51,422 nucleotides of DNA from Acidobacterium sp. (GTDB taxonomy: Bacteria > Acidobacteriota > Terriglobia > Terriglobales > Acidobacteriaceae): positions 14,973 to 66,394 of the forward strand of contig PKVY01000036.1 in NCBI GenBank assembly GCA_003131625.1, in the 5' to 3' direction. A program made the position numbers and the translations under genes. Of this stretch, positions 42,080-49,806 are shown one piece after another. The notes beneath the pieces were generated by a model. The model did not search any database, was not told the origin of the DNA, and saw nothing but the letters and a program-made list of their open reading frames with translations. Each line of letters starts with the position of its first letter. The first letter of the stretch is position 1.

Positions 42080-42117
42080 AGCGATCTGAAAAACCTGCCT
42101 TGAAGTCGAAGGGCCGG

Positions 42118-43545
42118 CTACCGCCCCGTGCCACCCACCGTCATCCGGTCCAGCTTCACCGTCGGCATGCCCACCCCCACCGGCACGCTCTGTCCATCTT
42201 TGCCGCAGGTCCCGATCCCCTCATCGAGCGCCAGATCGTTTCCCACCATCGACACGTGCTTCAGCGCCTCCGGCCCGTTCCCGATCAGCGTCGCGTCCCG
42301 CACCGGCGCTGTCACCCGCCCGTCCTCGATCAGGTAAGCCTCCGACGCCGAGAACACAAACTTCCCGCTCGTGATGTCCACCTGGCCACCGCCAAAGTTC
42401 ACCGCATATAATCCGCGCTTCACGCTGCGGATAATGTCCTCCGGCGCGTCGTCCCCCGCCAGCATGTAGGTATTCGTCATCCGCGGCATCGGAATCTGTT
42501 GGTAGCTCTCCCTCCGCCCGTTGCCCGTGCTCGGAATCCCCATCAGCCGCGCGCTCAGCTTGTCGCTCAAATACCCCTTCAACACGCCGTTTTCGATCAG
42601 CACCGTTTCCTGTGTCGCCGACCCCTCGTCGTCCACGTTCAGCGACCCGCGCCGCGACGGCATCCGCCCGTTATCCACCACCGTCACCTTACTGCTCGCC
42701 ACCGGCCGTCCAATGAGCCCCGCGAACGCCGATGTCTTCTTCCGGTTGAAATCCGCTTCGAGCCCATGCCCCACCGCCTCATGCAGCAGAACCCCCGGCC
42801 ATCCCGGACCCAGCACCACTTCCATCTCCCCCGCCGGAGCAGCCACCGCGCTCAGCTGCAGAATCGCCGTCCGCGCCGCCTCTTCCGCAAAATGCTCCGG
42901 CCCCTTTGCGCCGGTAAAATAGCCGATCTCCACGCGCCCGCCGCCGCCCGAGCTGCCCTTCGACATCCGCTCCCCATCCTTCGCGATCACGAACACGCTC
43001 ATGCGCGCCAGCGGCTGCGTGTCGCTGGCGTACGTCCCGTCCGAAGCCGCAATCAGAATCCGTCGCAGCTCGTCCGCATAACTCGCCCGCACCTGCGTGA
43101 TCCGCGGATCGTACTTTCGCGCCGCGCGATCCGCCCGCATCACCAGCTCCAGCTTCATCGCCAGATCCGTATCCAGGTCCGCCGCCGGCGCCGGATATAA
43201 ACTCGGCGTCTCCGTCTCCGTGAACCCCTGGACTGTCTGCTTTGCCGGCCCGTTCGCGATCAGGGCCGCCGTCCTCGCCGCACGCAGCAGCCGATCCGCC
43301 GCCAGATCGTCCGTGTACGCGTACCCCGTCCGCTCCCCGCTCACCACGCGCACACCGCAGCCCGCGCTCACGCCCTGGCTCGCCGACTTCACAATCTGCT
43401 CATCGAGACCCAGCGACGTCGCCGCCACCGACTCGAAATACAGATCCGCATAGTCTCCGCCTGCCGACAGCGCCTCGCCCAGGCACCGCTCCAGCAGCCG
43501 CTCCGTAATCCCAAATTTTTCGAAGAAATATCGCTTATGCTCCAC
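42118..43545 (-). CDS. tldD: TldD metalloprotease subunit
   Basis: A 475-residue zinc peptidase. The active-site motif VLLHEAVGHGLEAD places the HExxxH at residues 255-260. Other family segments are YADLYFESVAATSLGLDEQIVKSASQG at the N-terminus, MPSRRGSLNVDDEGSATQETVLIENGVLKGYL and TNTYMLAGDDAPEDIIRSV, with a Gly-rich CGKDGQSVPVGVGMPTVKLDRMTVGG end (in pieces). With TldE it degrades unfolded or modified peptides in the cytosol. Gene order tldD then tldE is the normal one but is interrupted here by a toxin-antitoxin pair on the other strand. Confidence 0.95.
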   Translation of the reverse strand: MEHKRYFFEKFGITERLLERCLGEALSAGGDYADLYFESVAATSLGLDEQIVKSASQGVSAGCGVRVVSGERTGYAYTDDLAADRLLRAARTAALIANGPAKQTVQGFTETETPSLYPAPAADLDTDLAMKLELVMRADRAARKYDPRITQVRASYADELRRILIAASDGTYASDTQPLARMSVFVIAKDGERMSKGSSGGGGRVEIGYFTGAKGPEHFAEEAARTAILQLSAVAAPAGEMEVVLGPGWPGVLLHEAVGHGLEADFNRKKTSAFAGLIGRPVASSKVTVVDNGRMPSRRGSLNVDDEGSATQETVLIENGVLKGYLSDKLSARLMGIPSTGNGRRESYQQIPMPRMTNTYMLAGDDAPEDIIRSVKRGLYAVNFGGGQVDITSGKFVFSASEAYLIEDGRVTAPVRDATLIGNGPEALKHVSMVGNDLALDEGIGTCGKDGQSVPVGVGMPTVKLDRMTVGGTGR

Positions 43546-43681
43546 GCCTTACCCTCTCTCGCCGGCGGCCGCCACGCCCTGCAGCCCTTACCCTACAGTA
43601 ACCCTTTCGTTGTATGGCCTCCTTGATTCTTCATCGGAATTCCAGCGACAGTCGACACCCGTTCGTGCCATTCTGATAACC

Positions 43682-43807
43682 ATGAAGAAGTTCCTCCTCC
43701 TCTGCTGCATGCTTGCGTTCACGGCCTCGGCCTTTGCGTCGTCGCATCACCACAACCACCATCATCACAAGGTGCGCAACGGCACGCCGAACCACCGCCC
43801 CTCCTAA
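43682..43807 (+). CDS. Small exported histidine-rich peptide
   Basis: A 41-residue product. A basic start (MKKF) and a hydrophobic core ending TASAFA form a signal peptide; the mature part of about 22 residues begins SSHHHNHHHHK, with seven His among residues 22-29 and one more near the C-terminus. It should bind transition metals in the periplasm. No clear Shine-Dalgarno precedes ATG 43682, and no metal transporter is adjacent. The signal-like N-terminus and its join to a His cluster make chance unlikely, but expression is unproved. Confidence 0.6.
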   Translation: MKKFLLLCCMLAFTASAFASSHHHNHHHHKVRNGTPNHRPS

Positions 43808-43923
43808 GCGCGTTCAGAGCGCAGTGCACCGCGCTCACTCGCACCAGCGTCCGCCTCGGTCCATTTTCATCGCGCCGAAGTCTGCCTTGTCCCGGCTCTG
43901 ACCCGCGGTGTACCTTGCGGTGT

Positions 43924-44475
43924 ATGAGCACCGCCGCCCAACCTGCCCCCGCCGCCGCCGACCCGCGCTACCCCATCGGCAAGTTCCGCCGCGCCGAAGC
44001 CAATCCCTCCGACCACGCTTCTCACCTGGCCACCCTCGCCGCGCTCCCGGAGAATCTCCGCGCCGCCGTCGAAGGCCTCAGCGCCGCCCAGCTCGACACC
44101 CCCTACCGCGAAGGCGGCTGGACCGTCCGCCAGCTCGTGCACCACGTTGCGGACAGCCACATGAATGCCTGCGTCCGCACGCGCCTCGCCCTCACTGAGG
44201 ACTGGCCCGTCGTCAAAGGCTACGACGAGAAGCTCTGGGCCGAACTCGACGACGCCCGCACTGCGCCCCCTGAGCTCTCTCTCCGTCTTCTCGACGCGTT
44301 GCACTACCGCTGGGTGCTCCTCCTCCGCTCTCTCACCGAAGAGCAGTGGCAGCGCGGCTACGATCATTCCGAAAACGGCCGCCAATCTCTGGAAGAAATG
44401 GCCGCCCTCTACGCCTGGCACTGCCGCCACCACACTGCCCACATCGTCGAATTACGAAAGCGTATGGGCTGGTAG
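43924..44475 (+). CDS. DinB/YfiT-family putative metal-dependent transferase
   Basis: A 183-residue four-helix-bundle protein of the DinB superfamily, YfiT-like branch. YPIGKFRRAEANPSD at the N-terminus, GGWTVRQLVHHVADSHMNA and YAWHCRHHTAHIVELRKRMGW at the C-terminus are typical; the three His residues in HHVADSH and HCRHHTAH form the metal site. Relatives act as thiol S-transferases (for bacillithiol or others). ATG 43924 is the natural start. It ends 46 nt before an unrecognised gene on the same strand. Confidence 0.9.
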   Translation: MSTAAQPAPAAADPRYPIGKFRRAEANPSDHASHLATLAALPENLRAAVEGLSAAQLDTPYREGGWTVRQLVHHVADSHMNACVRTRLALTEDWPVVKGYDEKLWAELDDARTAPPELSLRLLDALHYRWVLLLRSLTEEQWQRGYDHSENGRQSLEEMAALYAWHCRHHTAHIVELRKRMGW

Positions 44476-44521
44476 CTTTTCTCTTGCTCCTCATCGCAGC
44501 GGGCGCGGACCATCGAAGCAG

Positions 44522-46090
44522 ATGCTTCCCCCCGCTGCACCATCCGCCGCCTCCGTCGCCACCGCGCTCGCCCACTCCATCGAAGACTTCCTCGCCGATC
44601 ATCCCCACGCCGCCATCCTCGAAGACGGCCGCCTCCTTTTCGATCTCCGCCTCGCCAGCTGCTCCGTCTCCGCCGACCACGGCCGCTGCCTCCTCCATCT
44701 CTGGTCCGAGGACCGCAATCTCGTCCGCACCATCTCCGCCATCCAGCCGCGCCGCGATACCCTCCGCCTCGAAACCCATCGCTTCGGCCAAACCAAACCG
44801 CAAACCCTCACCCTCGTCCCCGATCCCGACTTCCGCACCCCCACCGCGCGCGATACTTCCCGCCGCCGTTATCTGCGCACCCTCGAGCAGGCCCTCGCGA
44901 CGCAGTTTCCTGGCTGGACGCCCGAATCTTTCCGTTCCGCCATGGATCTCGAGCACAGCTTCGGCCCCGCCTATGCTCGCGGCCTCCTCACCAAAGGCCA
45001 ATCGGCCTGGGCCATCATCGGCGTCGGCCCCGAAGAACCACCCGCCGTCATCGATGGCGCCCTCACCCTCGGCATTCTCTGGCTCGAACAATGCCGTGAA
45101 CACTCCGCCGGCCGCCGCATCGTGCATGGACTCCGCGTCATCGTCCCCACCGGCTTTTCCGCAGCTCCCCGCACCCGCATGGCCTGGCTCAACCCCGCCC
45201 TCGCCCAGTGGGAGCTTTATGAACTCAGCCCCTCCACCGCCGAACTCACGCCCGCCCCCATCGGAGACAACGGCAACCTCGCCATCCAGCTTCCCCACGC
45301 GTTCGACCCCGCAGCCGCGCTCGATCGCTCCGCCATAGCCCTCAACCATCTCCGCGCTCTGCTCCCGCCCGACCTCCTCGCCGCCACTGAAATCCGTCCG
45401 CGCTCCGCTACCGAAATTGCCTTCTCCCTCCACGGCCTCGAATACGCCCGCATCCGCCACACCCTCGTCCCCAGCTCCTTCGCGCGTCAAAACCAAATCT
45501 CCTTCGGCGCGGCCGCGAGTGAAACCCTCCTCGACGAAACCACCGAAGACCTCTTCCTCGACCTCATGGATCGCCTCTTCCGCGGCCGCCATCCCACCGC
45601 CTCCTCGAGCGACCCGCTCTTCCGCCTTCAGCCCGAGCGCTGGCTCGAATCCGTTCTCCGCCGCGACCTCTCCCTCATCGACCCCAGCTTCGGCGATGCC
45701 CCCGTCTACTCCCAGCTCTTTTCCTTCGCATCAGCCAACCGCACCTTACTCGACCTTCTCACCGTCACCCGCCAGGGCCGCCTCGCCATCCTCGAGCTCA
45801 AAGCCGACGACGACCTCCACCTGCCCCTGCAGGCCATCGACTACTGGGCCCGCATCCGCATGCTCCACCGCGCCGGAGACATCGCCCGCCACGACTACTT
45901 CCCCGGCATCGAGCTCTCCCCCGACGATCCGCTGCTCTACTGCGTCGCCCCTGCCCTCCACATCCACCCCGCCAACGAAACCGTCTTCCGCGCCCTGGCT
46001 CCCTCCATCCCCTGGGAACTCATCGCCGTCGACGAACACTGGCGTCAGGACTGCCGTGTTCTCCTCCGCAAGCACCGCCCGTCATCCTGA
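44522..46090 (+). CDS. Unrecognised protein with a PD-(D/E)xK nuclease-like C-terminus
   Basis: A 522-residue protein that I do not recognise as a whole. The C-terminal third holds a pattern of PD-(D/E)xK nucleases: LLDLLTVTRQGRLAILELKAD with D411, E425 and K427, followed by a Q at 437 in LPLQAIDYW, the usual place for the helix-borne Gln of NucS- and RecB-like folds. The N-terminal 400 residues have no signal peptide and no motif I can name (GPAYARGLLTKGQSAWAIIGVG is a notable segment). A soluble nuclease, or a nuclease fold used for binding, is my inference. ATG 44522 is the first start that does not run over the DinB-family gene. Confidence 0.65.
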   Translation: MLPPAAPSAASVATALAHSIEDFLADHPHAAILEDGRLLFDLRLASCSVSADHGRCLLHLWSEDRNLVRTISAIQPRRDTLRLETHRFGQTKPQTLTLVPDPDFRTPTARDTSRRRYLRTLEQALATQFPGWTPESFRSAMDLEHSFGPAYARGLLTKGQSAWAIIGVGPEEPPAVIDGALTLGILWLEQCREHSAGRRIVHGLRVIVPTGFSAAPRTRMAWLNPALAQWELYELSPSTAELTPAPIGDNGNLAIQLPHAFDPAAALDRSAIALNHLRALLPPDLLAATEIRPRSATEIAFSLHGLEYARIRHTLVPSSFARQNQISFGAAASETLLDETTEDLFLDLMDRLFRGRHPTASSSDPLFRLQPERWLESVLRRDLSLIDPSFGDAPVYSQLFSFASANRTLLDLLTVTRQGRLAILELKADDDLHLPLQAIDYWARIRMLHRAGDIARHDYFPGIELSPDDPLLYCVAPALHIHPANETVFRALAPSIPWELIAVDEHWRQDCRVLLRKHRPSS

Positions 46091-46117
46091 GGAGCAACGC
46101 GACCGCTCCAAAAAATT

Positions 46118-46145
46118 AACCCCCAACCCATACCCATCCCGCCTA
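46118..46145. repeat. Possible decayed heptamer repeat
   Basis: Units AACCCCC, AACCCAT, ACCCATC, CCGCCTA in 7-bp phase lie just before the VOC gene start. The similarity is weak, and this may be chance C-richness. Confidence 0.3.
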
Positions 46146-46156
46146 CAATTTCCGCC

Positions 46157-46942
46157 ATGCCCAACTTCGACCAGCATCCCGCCGGCAATTTCGTGTGGTT
46201 CGAGCTCTCCACCAGCGACCAGTCCGCTGCGAAACAGTTCTATTCGTCGCTCCTCGGCTGGGAATCGCAGGACATGCCCATGGGCCCCGACATGCTCTAC
46301 ACCATGCTCCGCCTCAACGGCCGCGACACCGCCGGCGCCTACACCATGAAGGCCGAAGAACGTCAGATGGGCATCCCGCCCAACTGGCTCATGTACATCT
46401 CCGTCGACAACGCTGACGCTACCGTGGCCGCCATCCTCGAACACGGCGGCAATCCCATGTCGCCCGCCTTCGACGTTCCCAACGTCGGCCGCATGGCCGT
46501 CATTCAGGATCCAGCCGGCGCCGTCTTCGCTATCTTTCAGCCCGGCCACCACAACGGCGTTCGCGTCTATGCCGAGCCCGGCGCGTTCTGCTGGGTCGAT
46601 CTGCAAACCCCCGACCGCGATCGCGCTGCAAGATTCTACGGCTCCGTCTTCGGCTGGGAATTCACCCTCGGCAAAGATAACGACCCCAACGGCTACCTCC
46701 ACATCAAGAACCACGGCGAATTCATCGGCGGACTCCCGCCCTCGCGCCACCTGACGCCCAACGTACCGCCCCACTGGTTGGCCTACATCCAGTCCGCCAA
46801 CTGCGAAGCCCAAACCGCGAAAGCAGCCCAACTCGGCGCAAAGGTCCTCGTCCCCACCATGGCCATTGAAGGCACGGGCAACTTCTCCGTCGTCGCCGAT
46901 CCGCAGGGAGCCGTCTTCGCCCTCTACACACCCATTCACTGA
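46157..46942 (+). CDS. VOC-family protein with two glyoxalase-like domains
   Basis: A 261-residue cytosolic protein made of two vicinal-oxygen-chelate domains of about 125 residues each. The first begins GNFVWFELSTSDQSAAKQFYSSLLGWE, the second FCWVDLQTPDRDRAARFYGSVFGWE; each ends in a DPQGAVFALY-like strand (DPAGAVFAIFQPG and DPQGAVFALYTP). Proteins of this arrangement (27 kDa antigen/hydroxylase-like) have many roles, often untested. The His of the first metal ligand is replaced in both domains (VWFEL and CWVDL), so metal-binding and catalysis are doubtful. Confidence 0.88.
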   Translation: MPNFDQHPAGNFVWFELSTSDQSAAKQFYSSLLGWESQDMPMGPDMLYTMLRLNGRDTAGAYTMKAEERQMGIPPNWLMYISVDNADATVAAILEHGGNPMSPAFDVPNVGRMAVIQDPAGAVFAIFQPGHHNGVRVYAEPGAFCWVDLQTPDRDRAARFYGSVFGWEFTLGKDNDPNGYLHIKNHGEFIGGLPPSRHLTPNVPPHWLAYIQSANCEAQTAKAAQLGAKVLVPTMAIEGTGNFSVVADPQGAVFALYTPIH

Positions 46943-47043
46943 CGATGTGCCGCTAATACTTTCGCCGCGTCCAGGCTCTTCGCGCTCAATCAACCTGCGG
47001 GTGGATGTCAGCATCGTTGCGAACCCGTTACCATATCTTTCCG

Positions 47044-48750
47044 ATGCTTCCCCTCCGCGCATTTTCCCTGGCCGCGCTCCTTGCAGCCGCCGTCCCGTTC
47101 GCCGTCACCGCCGCCCCCGCAAATAGCCCCGCCTCCGGTCCAATCCACTTCGCTGACATCACCCAAAAAGCCGGCATCCACTTCACCCACAACAACGGGG
47201 CCTTCGGCAAAAAATTCCTCCCGGAAACCCTCGGCCCCGGCGTCGCCTTCATCGACTATGACAACGACGGCTGGCAGGACATCTTCATCGCCAATGGAAC
47301 CGGTTGGCCCGGCCATCCCGGCCACGTCTCCACGCCCGTCCTCTACCACAACAACCACGATGGCACTTTTACCGACGTCACCCAAAAAGCCGGCCTCGCC
47401 ATCCCGATGTACGGCATGGGAGTCGCCGTCGGCGACTACGACAACGACGGCTACGACGACTTATTTGTAACAGCGTATGGACAGAATCATTTATTTCGTA
47501 ACAATGGCAATGGCACATTCACCGACGTTACGAAAAAAGCCGGCCTGATCACCGCGCCCGAGCTCAGCGCCAGCGCCGCCTGGGTCGACTACGACCGCGA
47601 CGGCCACCTCGATCTCCTCGTCACCAACTATGTCCAGTGGTCGCCGCAAAAAGACCTCTACTGCACGATGGATGGCAAGACCAAGTCCTACTGCACACCC
47701 GAAACCTACCCCGGCGCATCCGTCCGCCTCTGGCGCAACAACAGCAACGGCACCTTCACCGATGTAACGAAAAAGGCCGGCCTCTACGACCCCACCTCCA
47801 AAAGCCTCGGCGTCACCATCCTCGACGCCAATCAGGACGGCTGGCCCGACATCGCCATCAGCGACGACACCCAACCCAACAAGCTCTACATCAACAACCG
47901 CAACGGCACATTTATCGAGCAGGGTGTCGCCGCCGGCATTGCCTACAGCGAAGACGGCGTCGCGCGCGCCGGCATGGGCATCGATGCCGCCGACTACGAC
48001 CGCTCCGGCTACCCCAGCCTCGTCGTAACCAATTTTTCCAACCAGATGATCGCCCTCTACCACAACGAGCGCAACGGCCTCTTTGTCGACGTCGCGCCCA
48101 CCTCCGAGGTCGGCCGTTCCTCGCTTCTCACTCTCGGCTTCGGCTGCTTCTTTTTCGACTACGACCTCGACGGCTGGCCCGATCTCTACGTCGCCGACGG
48201 CCACCTCGATGACAGCATCGAGCGCATCCAGCAGCGCATTCACTTTGCCGAGCCGCCCCACCTCTATCACAACCTCGGCGGCAAAGGTTTTCAGGATGTT
48301 GCCGCAACCATGGGCCAGTCCTTCAACGCTGCCCGCGTCGCCCGCGGCGCAGCCTATGGCGACATCAACAACGACGGCGCGCCCGACGTCGTCATCACCA
48401 CCAACGCCGGCCCCGCTGCGCTCTTCCTCAATCAGGGTTCAACGAATCACGCCCTGCGCATCAAGCTCATCGGCACAAAGTCGAATCGCGACGGCATCGG
48501 CGCAGAAGTCCAGGTCAAATCTGCCACCACCACGCAAAAGCAAATGCTCCGCAGCGGATCGAGCTACCTCTCCTCGAGCGAGCTGGTCCTCACCTTTGGC
48601 CTCGGCTCCTCGACCAAAGCCGATGCCATCGAAGTCCGCTGGCCCAGCGGCACTGTCGATCACCTGAACAATGTCAATGCCGATCAGATCATCACCATCC
48701 GCGAAGGCGCCGGGCTTCTCCACGCCCACGCCCTCGAAAAACGCCGCTGA
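47044..48750 (+). CDS. CRTAC1/FG-GAP repeat protein with ASPIC/UnbV domain
   Basis: A 568-residue exported protein. The signal peptide ends near VTAAPA. It is built of FG-GAP/VCBS-type blades with calcium-binding loops: DYDNDGWQDIF, DYDNDGYDDLF, DYDRDGHLDLL, DANQDGWPDIA, DYDLDGWPDLY and DINNDGAPDVV. These probably form a beta-propeller. The C-terminal ASPIC/UnbV module reads RDGIGAEVQVKSA, GLGSSTKADAIEVRWPSGTVDHL. The family is common in Acidobacteriota and its function is not settled. A patch at 47461-47515 uses AT-rich codons (TTA, GTA, TTT) unlike the rest. Confidence 0.9.
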   Translation: MLPLRAFSLAALLAAAVPFAVTAAPANSPASGPIHFADITQKAGIHFTHNNGAFGKKFLPETLGPGVAFIDYDNDGWQDIFIANGTGWPGHPGHVSTPVLYHNNHDGTFTDVTQKAGLAIPMYGMGVAVGDYDNDGYDDLFVTAYGQNHLFRNNGNGTFTDVTKKAGLITAPELSASAAWVDYDRDGHLDLLVTNYVQWSPQKDLYCTMDGKTKSYCTPETYPGASVRLWRNNSNGTFTDVTKKAGLYDPTSKSLGVTILDANQDGWPDIAISDDTQPNKLYINNRNGTFIEQGVAAGIAYSEDGVARAGMGIDAADYDRSGYPSLVVTNFSNQMIALYHNERNGLFVDVAPTSEVGRSSLLTLGFGCFFFDYDLDGWPDLYVADGHLDDSIERIQQRIHFAEPPHLYHNLGGKGFQDVAATMGQSFNAARVARGAAYGDINNDGAPDVVITTNAGPAALFLNQGSTNHALRIKLIGTKSNRDGIGAEVQVKSATTTQKQMLRSGSSYLSSSELVLTFGLGSSTKADAIEVRWPSGTVDHLNNVNADQIITIREGAGLLHAHALEKRR

Positions 48751-48814
48751 GCGCCGACGGGATGAGGAACGCGATTCGGCAACTGATTTTCGTATGAGAG
48801 CACGACCTTCAGCT

Positions 48815-48892
48815 GCGGAGAATCCGCTTTTGTAACAGGGCACGACTTTCAGTCGTGCCGTTAGGCCGCAGAAAAGAGACGGGCTTTAGCCC
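48815..48892. repeat. Composite palindromic intergenic element (three hairpins)
   Basis: Three hairpins follow each other: GCGGA-GAA-TCCGC (48815-48827), GGCACGACT-TTC-AGTCGTGCC (48839-48859, perfect 9-bp stem) and GGGCT-TT-AGCCC (48881-48892). A partial copy of the GCACGAC...TTCAG unit precedes the first hairpin at 48800-48812. The element fills the space between the convergent CRTAC1-like and Bax-inhibitor-1 genes. The form is that of REP/BIME-type sequences. It may also terminate transcription, although only the first hairpin is followed by a short T run. Confidence 0.75.
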
Positions 48893-48901
48893 CTGAAGCC
48901 C

Positions 48902-49642
48902 TTACCGTCGCCCTCTCAGCTTCGCCATCAGCCGCAGCATCTCCAGATACAGCCACACCAGCGTGACCATCAACCCAAACGCGCCGTACCACTCCATATA
49001 CTTCGGAGCGCCCGCAGCCACACCGCTTTCGATGAAATCGAAGTCCAGCACCAGATTCAGAGCCGCCACGCACACGATCACCAGGCTGATCCCGATCCCC
49101 AGCCAACCCGACCCATTCACCGCAGTGAAGTGAATGCCGAAGAATCCCAGCAAAATTTCCACCATGTAGAACAGGAAAATCGCGCCCGTCGCCGCAATCA
49201 CGCCCAGCCGGAATTTCTGCGTCACCTTGATCATCCCCGACCGGTACGCCAGCAACAGCACGAACATCGTCCCAAACGTCAGGCACACCGACTCAATCGC
49301 GATCCCCGGATACCGCTGCTCCAGCGTCGCCGAAATACCGCCCAGCACCAGACCCTCCAGCAGCGCGTAGATCGGCGCCGTTACCGGCGCCCATGTCTTC
49401 TTGAACGTCGTGATCAGCGCGAAAATCAATCCGCCAATCAAACCAACAACCAGCAGCAGGTAGTCCAGCGGCAACGTCGCCGGATTCATCGCCAGGTGCC
49501 ATGTCCACGCCGCCGTCGCCACCGCGCACAGCAGCAGGATTCCGGTCTTATTGACCGTCCCCTCCAGCGTCATCGTCTCGCCCAGCGCGTCCGGCAATCC
49601 CCGGAACACTTTGTCATTCAGCGCCGGGTTCGCCGTCCTCAT
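48902..49642 (-). CDS. Bax inhibitor-1/YccA family membrane protein
   Basis: A 246-residue inner-membrane protein with about seven hydrophobic segments. The N-terminus MRTANPALNDKVF is the conserved start of one bacterial branch; YALLEGLVLGGISATLEQRYPGIAIESVCLTFG, FMLLLAYRSGMIKVTQKFR-like and NLVLDFDFIESGVAAGAPKYMEWYGAFGL segments, with the two acidic residues of the BI-1 calcium-leak site, follow. ATG 49642 overlaps the stop of the 54-residue gene upstream by 1 nt (TGATG), so it is chosen; GTG 49654, with GAGGAGAGGA just ahead, is the alternative. Confidence 0.9.
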   Translation of the reverse strand: MRTANPALNDKVFRGLPDALGETMTLEGTVNKTGILLLCAVATAAWTWHLAMNPATLPLDYLLLVVGLIGGLIFALITTFKKTWAPVTAPIYALLEGLVLGGISATLEQRYPGIAIESVCLTFGTMFVLLLAYRSGMIKVTQKFRLGVIAATGAIFLFYMVEILLGFFGIHFTAVNGSGWLGIGISLVIVCVAALNLVLDFDFIESGVAAGAPKYMEWYGAFGLMVTLVWLYLEMLRLMAKLRGRR

Positions 49643-49806
49643 CAGGTCAGCCACTTCGTCCTCTCCTCCACGGGCCACCCCTGCTGCAAAACCGCAGAGA
49701 CCCCACTTTGCCAATCATAACTTCTGGCGATCTCCTCCCTTCGTGCCCGGGCGATCCGGTACAGCCGTTCTGCGTTCGCCAGCATTTCTTCCGTGAGCTC
49801 GGTCAT
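49642..49806 (-). CDS. 54-residue microprotein between lipoprotein and BI-1 genes
   Basis: A small basic/acidic helix-rich protein: MTELTEEMLANAERLYRIARAR followed by REEIARSYDW and a short tail. It has no signal peptide, membrane helix or known domain. Support comes from its junctions: its ATG overlaps the lipoprotein stop (ATGA) and its stop overlaps the BI-1 start (TGATG), so it fills the gap exactly. It is antisense to nothing better and is too short to call by homology. Function unknown. Confidence 0.6.
   Translation of the reverse strand: MTELTEEMLANAERLYRIARARREEIARSYDWQSGVSAVLQQGWPVEERTKWLT

Noticed and set aside
43575..43600. Further heptamer array before the His-rich peptide gene
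   Set aside because: CGCCCTG, CAGCCCT, TACCCTA keep a 7-bp phase, but similarity is too weak to separate from chance C-richness.
44333..45592. Minus-strand frame of 419 codons opposite the PD-(D/E)xK-like gene
   Set aside because: Because the plus-strand protein is itself unrecognised I weighed both. The minus translation is Glu/Gly-rich low complexity and would run into the DinB-family gene, while the plus frame has varied composition and a motif-bearing C-terminus.
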